Source of the DNA: Proteobacteria bacterium UBA6492
GTDB taxonomy: Bacteria; Pseudomonadota; Gammaproteobacteria; UBA6429; Thiohalophilaceae
DNA length: 11,208 nucleotides
Assembly (NCBI GenBank): GCA_002436485.1
Contig: DJMK01000195.1
Span: forward strand, 2,371-13,578
Reading direction: 5' to 3'
How positions within the stretch are numbered: the first letter of the stretch is position 1; every line of letters begins with the position of its first letter. The notes beneath the pieces were generated by a model. The model had not been told where the DNA came from and ran no database searches. It saw only the letters and a program-made list of their open reading frames with translations. Shown one piece after another: positions 1 to 7,648 of this stretch. The translations under genes were made by a program, and so were the position numbers.

Positions 1-138
1 GCTTTTTCTCGTGCCGTTCCACTACCTGTACAGGTTGATGAAGAAAAGGCAAAGGCAAAATACAAACGTGGCGTATTGACCGTTACGTTACCCAAAATTG
101 AAACACATCAACGAAGGCGCATCGAGGTTAAAAGTTAA
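1..138 (+). CDS. hsp20: Hsp20/alpha-crystallin small heat-shock protein, C-terminal part (5' end outside window)
   Basis: The last 45 codons of a gene that begins before the window. The reading frame from base 1 ends at TAA 136-138. The residues match the end of an alpha-crystallin domain: an F-S-R-x-V-x-L-P stretch, a V-D followed by a Lys/Ala-rich turn, then the family motif GVLTVTLPK (partial residues 24-32), and a C-terminal I-x-V motif (IEV, residues 41-43) of the kind that docks neighbouring subunits in small heat-shock protein oligomers. Proteins of this family hold unfolding proteins in a refoldable state in the cytoplasm; that role is inferred from family membership. The stop codon overlaps the ATG of the following periplasmic protease gene (TAATG), which suggests one operon with translational coupling. 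The N-terminal arm and most of the domain are not visible, so the exact subclass is open. Confidence 0.85.
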   Translation, partial: AFSRAVPLPVQVDEEKAKAKYKRGVLTVTLPKIETHQRRRIEVKS

Positions 139-1514
139 TGCAAACCAATATAATCAAAACTATATCAGTCAGTTTTTTACTCCTTTTCACTTTAATTACT
201 TACGGTCACGCCGGTCTGCCCGGCGTTGATAGCCAGGGCAACAAGCTACCTACCCTGGCACCCATGCTAAAACGTGCGACACCGGCGGTTGTTAACATTG
301 CTACCAGTGGTCGGGTCAAGGTACAACAAAGTCCTCTATTTAATGATCCATTCTTTCGACATTTTTTTGACGTGCCGAATCAACCTCGCGAACGCAAAAC
401 ATCAAGTCTAGGTTCCGGCGTCATTGTTGATGCCAACAAGGGCCTGATCATTACCAACAATCATGTGATCGACAAGGCGGATGAAATTAATGTCACACTC
501 AATGATGGGCGCGCTTTCAAAGCAAAGTTAATTGGTACTGACCCGGAAACCGATGTAGCCGTGATTCAGATCGAAGCAAAAAATTTAACCGCATTGCCGT
601 TTGCTAATTCCGATGCACTGAATGTAGGTGATTTTGCCATTGCGATTGGTAACCCATTTGGTCTTGGCCAGACAGTCACCTCGGGTATCATCAGTGCGCT
701 TGGTCGCAGTGGTCTGGGTATTGAAGGTTACGAAGATTTTATTCAGACCGATGCATCCATTAACCCGGGCAACTCCGGCGGTGCACTGGTCAATCTTAAT
801 GGTGAATTGATTGGCATTAACACCGCTATCTTTTCACGCAGCGGTGGCAATATAGGTATTGGTTTTGCCATTCCCATTAACATGGCGCGTGAGGTCATGA
901 CGCAACTGGTCCAACATGGCGAAGTCAGTCGTGGTCGTCTGGGCGCCCAGGCCCAGGAAATCACGCCAGACCTGGCAAAGGCTTTCAATCTCGAAAATGG
1001 GCATGGCGGTGCAGTGATTACCCAGGTGCAACCCAAATCAGCCGCCGATAAGGCAGGCCTTAAAGCCGGTGATATTGTCATTGAACTCAATGGCAAACCA
1101 GTACGTGATGTGTTTGATCTGCGTAACATCATTGGCCTGTTACGCGTGGGACAGAAGGTCGACATGCTGGTACTACGTGAAAACAAGCACAAGCAAATCA
1201 CGGCCGTGGTCGAAGAACCTGAAACTAGTCAGTCGGTGGGTAAAAATATGCATGCCAAGCTGGCTGGCGCCAGTTTTGCTGACATTGCGGAGGACTCACC
1301 ACTCTATGGACGTATCGAGGGTGTCGTGGTGGTCGATGTTGAACAGGGCAGCCCGGCATGGGCATCGGGGCTTCGCAAGGGTGACATCATAACCTCGGCC
1401 AATCGCAAGAAAATCAGCAACATGGCTGAGTTTACCCAGGCGCTTAAAGGCTCCAAGTCATTACTGCTCAACATACAGCGTGGACGCGGCGCCCTCTTCC
1501 TGTTTCTGCAGTAA
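138..1514 (+). CDS. degQ: DegQ/DegP-family periplasmic serine endoprotease (Do-like, two PDZ domains)
   Basis: 458 aa, close to the usual length of DegQ. Residues 1-25 form a signal peptide (hydrophobic stretch around 9-22, cleavage likely after Gly-His-Ala). A trypsin-like domain follows at about 40-260 with a complete catalytic triad: His109 in TNNHV, Asp139 in ETDVAV, Ser213 in GNSGGAL. PDZ1 lies at about 265-355 and PDZ2 at about 370-455. The linker before the protease core (about residues 65-88) is short, which favours DegQ over DegP with its long LA loop. The family degrades and in part chaperones misfolded envelope proteins. A GAGGT at 124-128, inside the preceding gene, lies 9 bases before the ATG. 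The one-base overlap with the hsp20-type gene indicates co-expression, pairing a cytoplasmic chaperone with an envelope protease. A hairpin terminator follows. No defect is visible. The family call is firm; the exact symbol (degQ, degP or mucD) is less so. Confidence 0.93.
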   Translation: MQTNIIKTISVSFLLLFTLITYGHAGLPGVDSQGNKLPTLAPMLKRATPAVVNIATSGRVKVQQSPLFNDPFFRHFFDVPNQPRERKTSSLGSGVIVDANKGLIITNNHVIDKADEINVTLNDGRAFKAKLIGTDPETDVAVIQIEAKNLTALPFANSDALNVGDFAIAIGNPFGLGQTVTSGIISALGRSGLGIEGYEDFIQTDASINPGNSGGALVNLNGELIGINTAIFSRSGGNIGIGFAIPINMAREVMTQLVQHGEVSRGRLGAQAQEITPDLAKAFNLENGHGGAVITQVQPKSAADKAGLKAGDIVIELNGKPVRDVFDLRNIIGLLRVGQKVDMLVLRENKHKQITAVVEEPETSQSVGKNMHAKLAGASFADIAEDSPLYGRIEGVVVVDVEQGSPAWASGLRKGDIITSANRKKISNMAEFTQALKGSKSLLLNIQRGRGALFLFLQ

Positions 1515-1541
1515 ACGTAAATTTTTGTCATAAAACCCGCT

Positions 1542-1576
1542 AAAACTGTGCTGTTTTACGCAACAGCACAGTTTTT
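1542..1576 (+). terminator. Rho-independent terminator of the hsp20-degQ unit
   Basis: A perfect 14-bp inverted repeat, left arm 1542-1555 (AAAACTGTGCTGTT) and right arm 1562-1575, with a 6-base loop TTACGC. The right arm ends in a T run (1572-1576). It begins 27 bases after the protease stop codon and so separates the stress operon from the kinase gene. The outer A/T pairs make it usable on both strands, but no minus-strand gene converges here. Confidence 0.85.
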
Positions 1577-1602
1577 GGCTGTTCTATTCTTTTATATATA
1601 GC
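1575..1602 (+). promoter_or_regulatory. Weak sigma70-like promoter candidate for the hybrid kinase
   Basis: TTGGCT (1575-1580) and TATAGC (1597-1602) are 16 bases apart, within the T/A-rich run TTTTATATATAG. This is the only promoter-like pair I can see between the upstream terminator and the kinase start. The match is partial and the -35-like box touches the terminator, so it is only a candidate. Confidence 0.25.
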
Positions 1603-1660
1603 TACGATATGGGATGTGCCTGGCAAATGGGGGCAGGCACCTGTCAGATTGATATCGTAG
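1602..1660. repeat. Nested inverted repeat (REP-like) immediately before the kinase start codon
   Basis: Outer arms CTACGATAT (1602-1610) and ATATCGTAG (1652-1660) are perfect 9-bp complements. Between them lies a second perfect pair, GTGCCTG (1616-1622) and CAGGCAC (1634-1640), with an 11-base loop ending in a G run. The structure can fold as a two-level hairpin. The GTGCCTG...CAGGCAC core resembles repetitive extragenic palindromes scattered in many gammaproteobacterial genomes, some mobilised by Y1 (TnpA-REP) transposases; that resemblance is from memory, not a search. The outer right arm ends 4 bases before the kinase ATG, where a Shine-Dalgarno site would be expected, and no clear one is present. 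Confidence 0.6.
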
Positions 1661-1664
1661 AACA

Positions 1665-4600
1665 ATGAAAACGATCCAGGATTTTAGAATCAGTCACCAG
1701 GCCAGTCGCCTGCGCCTGCTGGCGCTACTTGGGCTATTGTTGCTCGCCTGTGGCCTTATCCTGTGGCAATCCACCAACCAGCACCGCACCACCGAAAATC
1801 AAAAACTCGGCTTGCTCAAATCCAGCGTCGATAGTACCGCAACTGAAATTCGCCAGTTGCTGGACAACCAGACCCGAAACCTGAAACTGCTGGCGCAAGG
1901 ACAGGCGGACAAATTGCAGCGCCTGTTGGATAACCCGCTGGATCAAATCGAACGAGAAGAGTTTACTGCTGAATTAAGCGCAATCTATCCCGGCCTGCAG
2001 GCCATCATGCTAGCCGGGCAACGTGGCGCCCTGTTGCTGGAAGATTACCAGGGAGCTATCGACAAGCAGTGCAAGCAAGCCCTCCAGAGCTATACCAGGC
2101 GTAACGAAATCCTGCCTTTGCATATACACAGTAACAAGCAGGGTGAACACTACAGCCTGCTCACTCATCTGCACACCAAGCGCGCTGGCAAATTTGTTTT
2201 GCTCGCCCAGATGCAAACTGATGCGATTCAACAGGCATTGAATAATAATCGCCCCGGCGATTTTGACCTGGTCATGCTGGATAAACAAAGCGGTAAACTT
2301 GTTGCGGTTGCCCACACGGAAGATGACAGGGTCATAGGCAATGCTGACATCGAGTATGCAATCTACCGAACAAGCATTCCTGGCACACGATGGGAACTCG
2401 CCACGATTCCGCACAATATGAGCCTGTTGGCGCCAAGCTGGGTTACCGCGTTGTGGACCTTTAGCCTGTTATTCCTGTTAGGAAGTGCGGCGCTGTTGTT
2501 TTTACGCCGTTCAGACCTGCAAATGCTTAATCAAAAAGAAAGCCTGTCACGCCAGCAACGCCGCCTGAACAACCTGCAACAAACCACCATTTCATCCGAA
2601 CTCAGCTTCCATGAAAAAATTCGTGCCTTGCTGGTTATGGGGTTGGATGAGTTTGCTATGGAAGTGGCCATCCTGTCGCGAGTAGAAAACAATACGTACC
2701 ACATTATTACCGCGGTCAGTCCCGACAACAGCCTGCAGCCTGGTATGAGTTTTGCCCTGAACAACACTTATTGCCGTCACACACTCAAGTCGAGAAAACC
2801 AACTTCCATTGAGCAAGCCACTCCGTTAATGGGCAAGGATCATCCCGCCTACACCAAGCATGCGCTGGCCTCGTACATAGGTACACCGGTTTATGTCCGC
2901 GGCAAGGTTTATGGAACATTGAATTTTTCCAGCCATAAACCCTATGCGGGCAAGTTTACCCAGGAAGATCTTCGCTTTTTACAACTTATGTCGCAGTGGA
3001 TTGGCCTTGAACTGGAACGCCGCGAGTCAGAACAGCAGTTGCAAACGCAAAACCAGTTACTTGAATCCATCAGTCGCGCACAATCCTATTTTATCAGTGA
3101 TCAAACCCAGTCGATGGCCATGTTTGATCAAATCATGTCTGACCTGTTGTCACTTTCCTACAGTAACGTGGGCTTTATCGCCGAGGTACTGTATGACGAC
3201 AAGAACCGGCTGTTCCTGCGTAGCTGTGCAATTGGTCAGCGTTATGACAGTGGTGGTGACCTGCTTGATTACATCGAAGAGCTGATCAAAACCGTGCAAT
3301 CGGGTAAACGTGAGAATCCACTGGTTGAGGTTATACGCAGCGGTGCTCCCTACATTGCTAACCAGTTTGAAAATAAAAAAGGCCCTGAGAATGAACACCC
3401 GTCGCCGATCAGCAATTTCCTTGGCGTACCGCTTTACCATGGCACGCAACTGGTTGGCATGATTGGACTGGCAAACAGCCCGGATGATTACCAGGAATCG
3501 TTCCTGTTTACACTTGCGCCGCTCGCTACCACATCCGCCAACCTGATCTGGGCACTACGCAATGAGAAGCAACGCATACATACCGAACGTGCACTACGTG
3601 AATCGGAGGAACAGTTAACCCTGGCATTGGAAGGAGCCAACGACGGTGTATGGGACTGGAATATCGAGAATAACACCACCTACTACAGCCCGCGTTGGCA
3701 AACCATGCTTGGATACGAACCCGGTGAAGTAAAGCCAAAGTTTAGTTCGAAAGAACAAATCATTCACCCTGACGATGTGAACATGGTGAAAGAAAAGCTG
3801 CAGGAACACCTGGACGGCAAAACACCCATCTACCAGAGTGAGCACCGTGTTAAAACACGCAACGGGGAATGGGTATGGATCCTGGATCGTGCCAAGGTAG
3901 TTGAGCGCGATGAGAAAAACAAACCACTGCGTGCGGTTGGTACACATACCGATATCACGGAACGTAAACAAGCTGAAGAAGCAGTTCGTGAGCGCGAGAC
4001 GCGTATCGCTGCCATTCTCGATACCGCGGTGGACGGTATCATTACTATCAGTAATCGCGGATTGATTGAATCATTCAACCCGGCGGCGGAAAAAATCTTT
4101 GGTTATCGTGCAGAAGATGTAATGGGACGCAACGTCAATATGCTGATGACAGGTGAAGATCGCGAATTGCATGATACTTACATGAAACGCTACCTGACTA
4201 CACACAAGGCAAGGATCCTCGGTAAGCGCCGTGAAGTAACCGGGTTACGCGCAGACGGTACCGAGTTCCCCATGCAGCTTGCTGTCAGCGAGATGGTGCT
4301 AAGTGATGGCCTGCATTTTACCGGAATTATTCGTGACATAACCCAGACCCGCGAAGCTGAGCGACTGTTACAGGACACCATGGCGTTTAAACAGGGTATT
4401 CTGGACAGTGCCAAGCTCAGTATTATTTCAACGGATGCCAATGGTGTTATCCAGACATTCAACGCCTCCGCGCAACAAATGCTGGGATATAGTGACCGGG
4501 AAATCATTGGACGTTGCACGCCCGAGCTATTTCATGATCGCGCTGAAATCACCCAGCGCGCCATTCAACTAAGTGATGAGCTGGGACAGCATATTCGTCC

Positions 4601-7061
4601 CGGCTTTGAAGTTTTCGTTGCCAAGGCACGTATTGGTATCGCTGACGAACAAACCTGGACCTATGTTGCGAAAGATGGGCGGCGCTTCCCGGTGTTACTT
4701 ACCATGACAGCGCTGCATGATAACAACGATAATATTCTCGGTTTCGTAGCGATTGCACGAGACATTAGCCGACAAAAACAGGCAGAAGAAGAAATCAGTC
4801 GTTTCAAAACCACGCTGGATATGACACTCGACTGTGTATTCATGTTTTCACCTGAATCACTACGCTTCTTTTATGTCAACCAGGGTGCGACCGAACAGGT
4901 AGGCTACAACTACAGCGAGATGCTACGCATGCGCCCGGTCGACCTGTTAACCGAGTATGATGAAGATAGCTTCCGCGCTATCCTGGAACCCATGATTCAA
5001 GGACATCGTAACACCATTACCTTTGAGTCATGGCATCGCCACCGTAATGGCACGCTGATTCCGGTCGAAGTCTTTCTGCAATACATTTATCCGGTCGATC
5101 AGGAGCCACGTTTCGTGACCATCGTACGTGATATCACCGAGCGCCGCCGAGCTGCGGAGTCACTGGCTACTGCGGAAGAACGTTCCCGCTTGCTACTTGA
5201 ATCTGCCGGTGAGGGTATCTACGGGCTGGATCTTGATGGTCGCACAACCTTTGTTAACCCGGCGACGGCTCGCATGCTGGGTTACGAACAGCTGGATCTT
5301 ATCAGCCAGTACATGCATGAGATCATTCTGCATAGTTATACCGACAAGCAATACTACCCGTATGAATTTAGTCCTACCTTCAAGGCGATTAGCGAAGGTG
5401 ATATACAACGCGTCTCCAACGAGGTGATGTGGCGCAAGGACGGTTCCTGTTTCCCGGTCGAATACACTGTTACACCGCTACGCAAAAACAACGAAATCAC
5501 CGGTGCGGTTGTCATCTTCAACGATATTACCGAGCGCAAGAAAGTTGAGCAGATCAAAAACGAATTTATCTCTACGGTATCGCATGAACTGCGCACACCG
5601 CTTACATCCGTGCGTGGTTCGCTTGGCCTGCTGGTCGGTGGTGCGGGTGGCAGTTTACCTGTGCAGGCCAAAACACTGGTAGAAATCGCCAACAAAAATA
5701 CCGAGCGCCTGTTATTGTTAATCAATGACATTCTGGACATCGAAAAAATCGAGTCCGGCAAGATGGTTTATAACTATAAAATTCTAAAGTTGCATGAGTT
5801 CCTGGAAACGGCTATCCAGGCAAACTATGCATACGGCGAACAATTCGAGATTCAATTCATACTGGCACAATGTCCGAAAGATATTTCTATTTATGCTGAT
5901 GAGGACAGGTTGATGCAGGTCATGAATAACCTGCTCTCTAATGCTGCCAAGTTTTCCAATCGTGGTGCGCAAGTGGAACTTTCTGCCGTGCGTCGCGGCC
6001 ACAAGATCCGTATTTCAGTCACTGATAATGGACAGGGTATTCCGCAAAACTTCCAGAAGAAAGTATTCGAGAAATTTGCTCAGGCCGACGCATCTGATAC
6101 GCGCGCCAAAAGCGGTACCGGACTTGGGCTCAGTATCAGCCGCGCTATTGTCGAGCAGCATGGCGGTCGAATCGACTTTGTTTCACGCGTTAACATAGGT
6201 ACTACTTTCTTCTTTGACCTGCCGGTATGGACACAGAGCAAAACCAATGAGGCACCCCGACTGGTTAACCCGACCAAGTATCGAGTTTTGATCTGTGAAG
6301 ATGATGCAGACATTGCTTACATGTTAAGAATGATCCTGGCGCAAGCTGGTTTCGATACAGATATCGCGCGAACGGTTGAACAGGCCAAGCAACAAATCAA
6401 GGATAACCATTACCTTGCAGTTACACTGGACCTGGCATTACCAGATGAACAGGGCAAACCGTTTGATCCGGAAGGCATCAAGTTGATTCGCGAATTACGC
6501 AAACAGGATCGCACGCGTGAACTACCGGTCATCGTAGTTTCAGCTATCGCGGACCAGGCACAGCGCCGCCTTAATGGCAGCGCCTTCGGCATCATCGACT
6601 GGCTGGAAAAACCACTGGATGAAAACCGACTGTTGTCCGCAGTACGTACTATTGCCAGTCACAAACAGGGCCTGCCACGCATTCTGCATGTCGAGGATGA
6701 TCCAATCATTTATGAAATGGTACGCGTACTTTTGCGAGGACGAGTTGAACTGGTGCTGGCGCCCAACATTGCCGAAGCACATAAAAAACTTAACGAAGAC
6801 GTATTTGACCTTATTCTGCTTGACGTGGAGCTCACCGATGGTTCCGGCCTGGACCTGATACGTGACCTCGACGAAGTGGAGTACATGCCGCAAGTGGTAA
6901 TTTTCTCTGCCAACGAGGTTGGTAATGATGTGGCACAAAAGGTCAAGGCGGCACTGGTCAAATCCAAGGATAGTCGTACCGAGCTGGTCAACGTAATCAT
7001 GTCATTGATCGACAAACGCGAGAACGATGATGCAACACAGCAGCAGGTAACGAGGCAATAA
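1665..7061 (+). CDS. Giant membrane-bound hybrid sensor histidine kinase (sensor region, 2 GAF, 5 PAS, HisKA, HATPase, 2 receivers)
   Basis: 1798 aa. Transmembrane helices at about 15-35 and 258-280 enclose a roughly 220-residue extracytoplasmic region, possibly CACHE-like. Then come a coiled coil (283-310), GAF1 (312-452), GAF2 (465-632) and five PAS domains (about 645-767, 775-898, 905-1037, 1042-1160, 1168-1292), most ending in the PAC signature R/N-D-I-T-E-R. The HisKA has phosphoacceptor His1307 in VSHELRTPL. The ATPase domain shows the N box (NNLLSNAAKF, 1421-1430), DNGQGIP (1454-1460), FEKF (1468-1471) and GTGLGLS (1484-1490). REC1 has Glu1545/Asp1546/Asp1547, Asp1589, Ser1626 and Lys1649; REC2 has Glu1677/Asp1678/Asp1679, Asp1720, Ser1748 and Lys1766. 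All catalytic parts look intact. PAS2 resembles the FixL heme PAS. An in-frame TGA at 1650-1652 with no other start between fixes ATG 1665 as the earliest start. It overlaps the next gene, a response regulator, by one base. No Hpt domain is present. The signal is unknown. Confidence 0.95.
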   Translation: MKTIQDFRISHQASRLRLLALLGLLLLACGLILWQSTNQHRTTENQKLGLLKSSVDSTATEIRQLLDNQTRNLKLLAQGQADKLQRLLDNPLDQIEREEFTAELSAIYPGLQAIMLAGQRGALLLEDYQGAIDKQCKQALQSYTRRNEILPLHIHSNKQGEHYSLLTHLHTKRAGKFVLLAQMQTDAIQQALNNNRPGDFDLVMLDKQSGKLVAVAHTEDDRVIGNADIEYAIYRTSIPGTRWELATIPHNMSLLAPSWVTALWTFSLLFLLGSAALLFLRRSDLQMLNQKESLSRQQRRLNNLQQTTISSELSFHEKIRALLVMGLDEFAMEVAILSRVENNTYHIITAVSPDNSLQPGMSFALNNTYCRHTLKSRKPTSIEQATPLMGKDHPAYTKHALASYIGTPVYVRGKVYGTLNFSSHKPYAGKFTQEDLRFLQLMSQWIGLELERRESEQQLQTQNQLLESISRAQSYFISDQTQSMAMFDQIMSDLLSLSYSNVGFIAEVLYDDKNRLFLRSCAIGQRYDSGGDLLDYIEELIKTVQSGKRENPLVEVIRSGAPYIANQFENKKGPENEHPSPISNFLGVPLYHGTQLVGMIGLANSPDDYQESFLFTLAPLATTSANLIWALRNEKQRIHTERALRESEEQLTLALEGANDGVWDWNIENNTTYYSPRWQTMLGYEPGEVKPKFSSKEQIIHPDDVNMVKEKLQEHLDGKTPIYQSEHRVKTRNGEWVWILDRAKVVERDEKNKPLRAVGTHTDITERKQAEEAVRERETRIAAILDTAVDGIITISNRGLIESFNPAAEKIFGYRAEDVMGRNVNMLMTGEDRELHDTYMKRYLTTHKARILGKRREVTGLRADGTEFPMQLAVSEMVLSDGLHFTGIIRDITQTREAERLLQDTMAFKQGILDSAKLSIISTDANGVIQTFNASAQQMLGYSDREIIGRCTPELFHDRAEITQRAIQLSDELGQHIRPGFEVFVAKARIGIADEQTWTYVAKDGRRFPVLLTMTALHDNNDNILGFVAIARDISRQKQAEEEISRFKTTLDMTLDCVFMFSPESLRFFYVNQGATEQVGYNYSEMLRMRPVDLLTEYDEDSFRAILEPMIQGHRNTITFESWHRHRNGTLIPVEVFLQYIYPVDQEPRFVTIVRDITERRRAAESLATAEERSRLLLESAGEGIYGLDLDGRTTFVNPATARMLGYEQLDLISQYMHEIILHSYTDKQYYPYEFSPTFKAISEGDIQRVSNEVMWRKDGSCFPVEYTVTPLRKNNEITGAVVIFNDITERKKVEQIKNEFISTVSHELRTPLTSVRGSLGLLVGGAGGSLPVQAKTLVEIANKNTERLLLLINDILDIEKIESGKMVYNYKILKLHEFLETAIQANYAYGEQFEIQFILAQCPKDISIYADEDRLMQVMNNLLSNAAKFSNRGAQVELSAVRRGHKIRISVTDNGQGIPQNFQKKVFEKFAQADASDTRAKSGTGLGLSISRAIVEQHGGRIDFVSRVNIGTTFFFDLPVWTQSKTNEAPRLVNPTKYRVLICEDDADIAYMLRMILAQAGFDTDIARTVEQAKQQIKDNHYLAVTLDLALPDEQGKPFDPEGIKLIRELRKQDRTRELPVIVVSAIADQAQRRLNGSAFGIIDWLEKPLDENRLLSAVRTIASHKQGLPRILHVEDDPIIYEMVRVLLRGRVELVLAPNIAEAHKKLNEDVFDLILLDVELTDGSGLDLIRDLDEVEYMPQVVIFSANEVGNDVAQKVKAALVKSKDSRTELVNVIMSLIDKRENDDATQQQVTRQ

Positions 7062-7450
7062 TGGCTAAGGCGTTAACACGCATTCTCTATGTCGAGGACG
7101 AACCGGATATTCGTGCAGTTGCACAAATCGCACTGGAAAACCTAGGTGGCTTTACGCTGCATATGTGTGCTTCCGGTCCCGAAGCCATCGAACAGGCGCC
7201 CGGTTTCAAACCAGACCTGCTGTTGCTCGACGTCATGATGCCCGGCATGGACGGGGTCAGCACTCTGAATGAACTGCGCAAGCTAACAGGGCTGGAGCAG
7301 ACACCGGCCATGTTTATGACTGCCAAAGTACAACCACAGGAGATTGAACAACTGTTGCGTGAGGGAGCCATTGATGTGATTCCCAAGCCGTTTGATCCCA
7401 TGACCCTGTCGGAAAACATCAAAAGTCTGTGGACCAAGCACACCAGCTAG
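7061..7450 (+). CDS. Single-domain CheY-like response regulator
   Basis: 129 aa, one receiver domain and no output domain. The acidic pocket is Glu12-Asp13-Glu14 in YVEDEP, the phosphoacceptor Asp57 in LLLLDVMMPGMDG, the switch Thr87 in MTAK, and the conserved Lys109 in PKPF. All receiver active-site residues are therefore present. The ATG overlaps the kinase stop (TAATG), and GAGG at 7052-7055 sits 5 bases upstream, so the two genes are co-translated and this is the likely partner of the kinase. With no DNA-binding or enzymatic domain it must act by protein contact or as a phosphate carrier or sink in a relay; its target is not in the window. A weak AT-rich hairpin follows. Confidence 0.93.
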   Translation: MAKALTRILYVEDEPDIRAVAQIALENLGGFTLHMCASGPEAIEQAPGFKPDLLLLDVMMPGMDGVSTLNELRKLTGLEQTPAMFMTAKVQPQEIEQLLREGAIDVIPKPFDPMTLSENIKSLWTKHTS

Positions 7451-7475
7451 ATACCTGAATACAGATATATTCTGA

Positions 7476-7498
7476 TGATTTATTAATCGAATAAATCA
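7476..7498 (+). terminator. AT-rich hairpin after the response regulator, possible weak terminator
   Basis: A perfect 9-bp inverted repeat: TGATTTATT (7476-7484) and AATAAATCA (7490-7498) with loop AATCG, 25 bases after the regulator stop. The sequence downstream (CCTCATTTATTTTTAC) is T-rich but not an immediate T run, and the stem is nearly all A/T. It may be a weak terminator or an operator-like palindrome for the next gene. Confidence 0.4.
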
Positions 7499-7509
7499 CC
7501 TCATTTATT

Positions 7510-7536
7510 TTTACATAAATATCAGCCACTTATAAT
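7510..7536 (+). promoter_or_regulatory. Distal promoter candidate for the 149-aa gene
   Basis: TTTACA (7510-7515) is followed after 15 bases by a perfect TATAAT (7531-7536). The hexamers are good but the spacer is shorter than the preferred 17. A transcript from here would have an AT-rich leader of about 105 bases. Confidence 0.35.
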
Positions 7537-7578
7537 TCCTACCAAAACACTAGGGTTATTAATTTTATTTTAAATTAC

Positions 7579-7606
7579 TTGATTTTTACTTATGGGTCGC
7601 TAGTAT
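7579..7606 (+). promoter_or_regulatory. Proximal promoter candidate for the 149-aa gene
   Basis: TTGATT (7579-7584) and TAGTAT (7601-7606), spacer 16 bases. The -10-like element lies inside a small palindrome, GCTA-GTATAT-TAGC (7599-7612), which could be an operator. The transcript would start about 35 bases before the start codon. The surrounding region is AT-rich, so chance matches are likely. Confidence 0.35.
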
Positions 7607-7648
7607 ATTAGCTAATGATTAACTACTAATATTTTATGGAGGTGTGTT

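Noticed and set aside
743..1201. Open frame of 152 codons on the minus strand inside degQ
   Set aside because: Shadow of the protease gene; low-complexity Ser/Arg/Pro-rich translation with no motif.
7061..7450. The small response regulator as a transcription factor
   Set aside because: It ends right after the receiver fold; no DNA-binding or other output domain fits in 129 residues.
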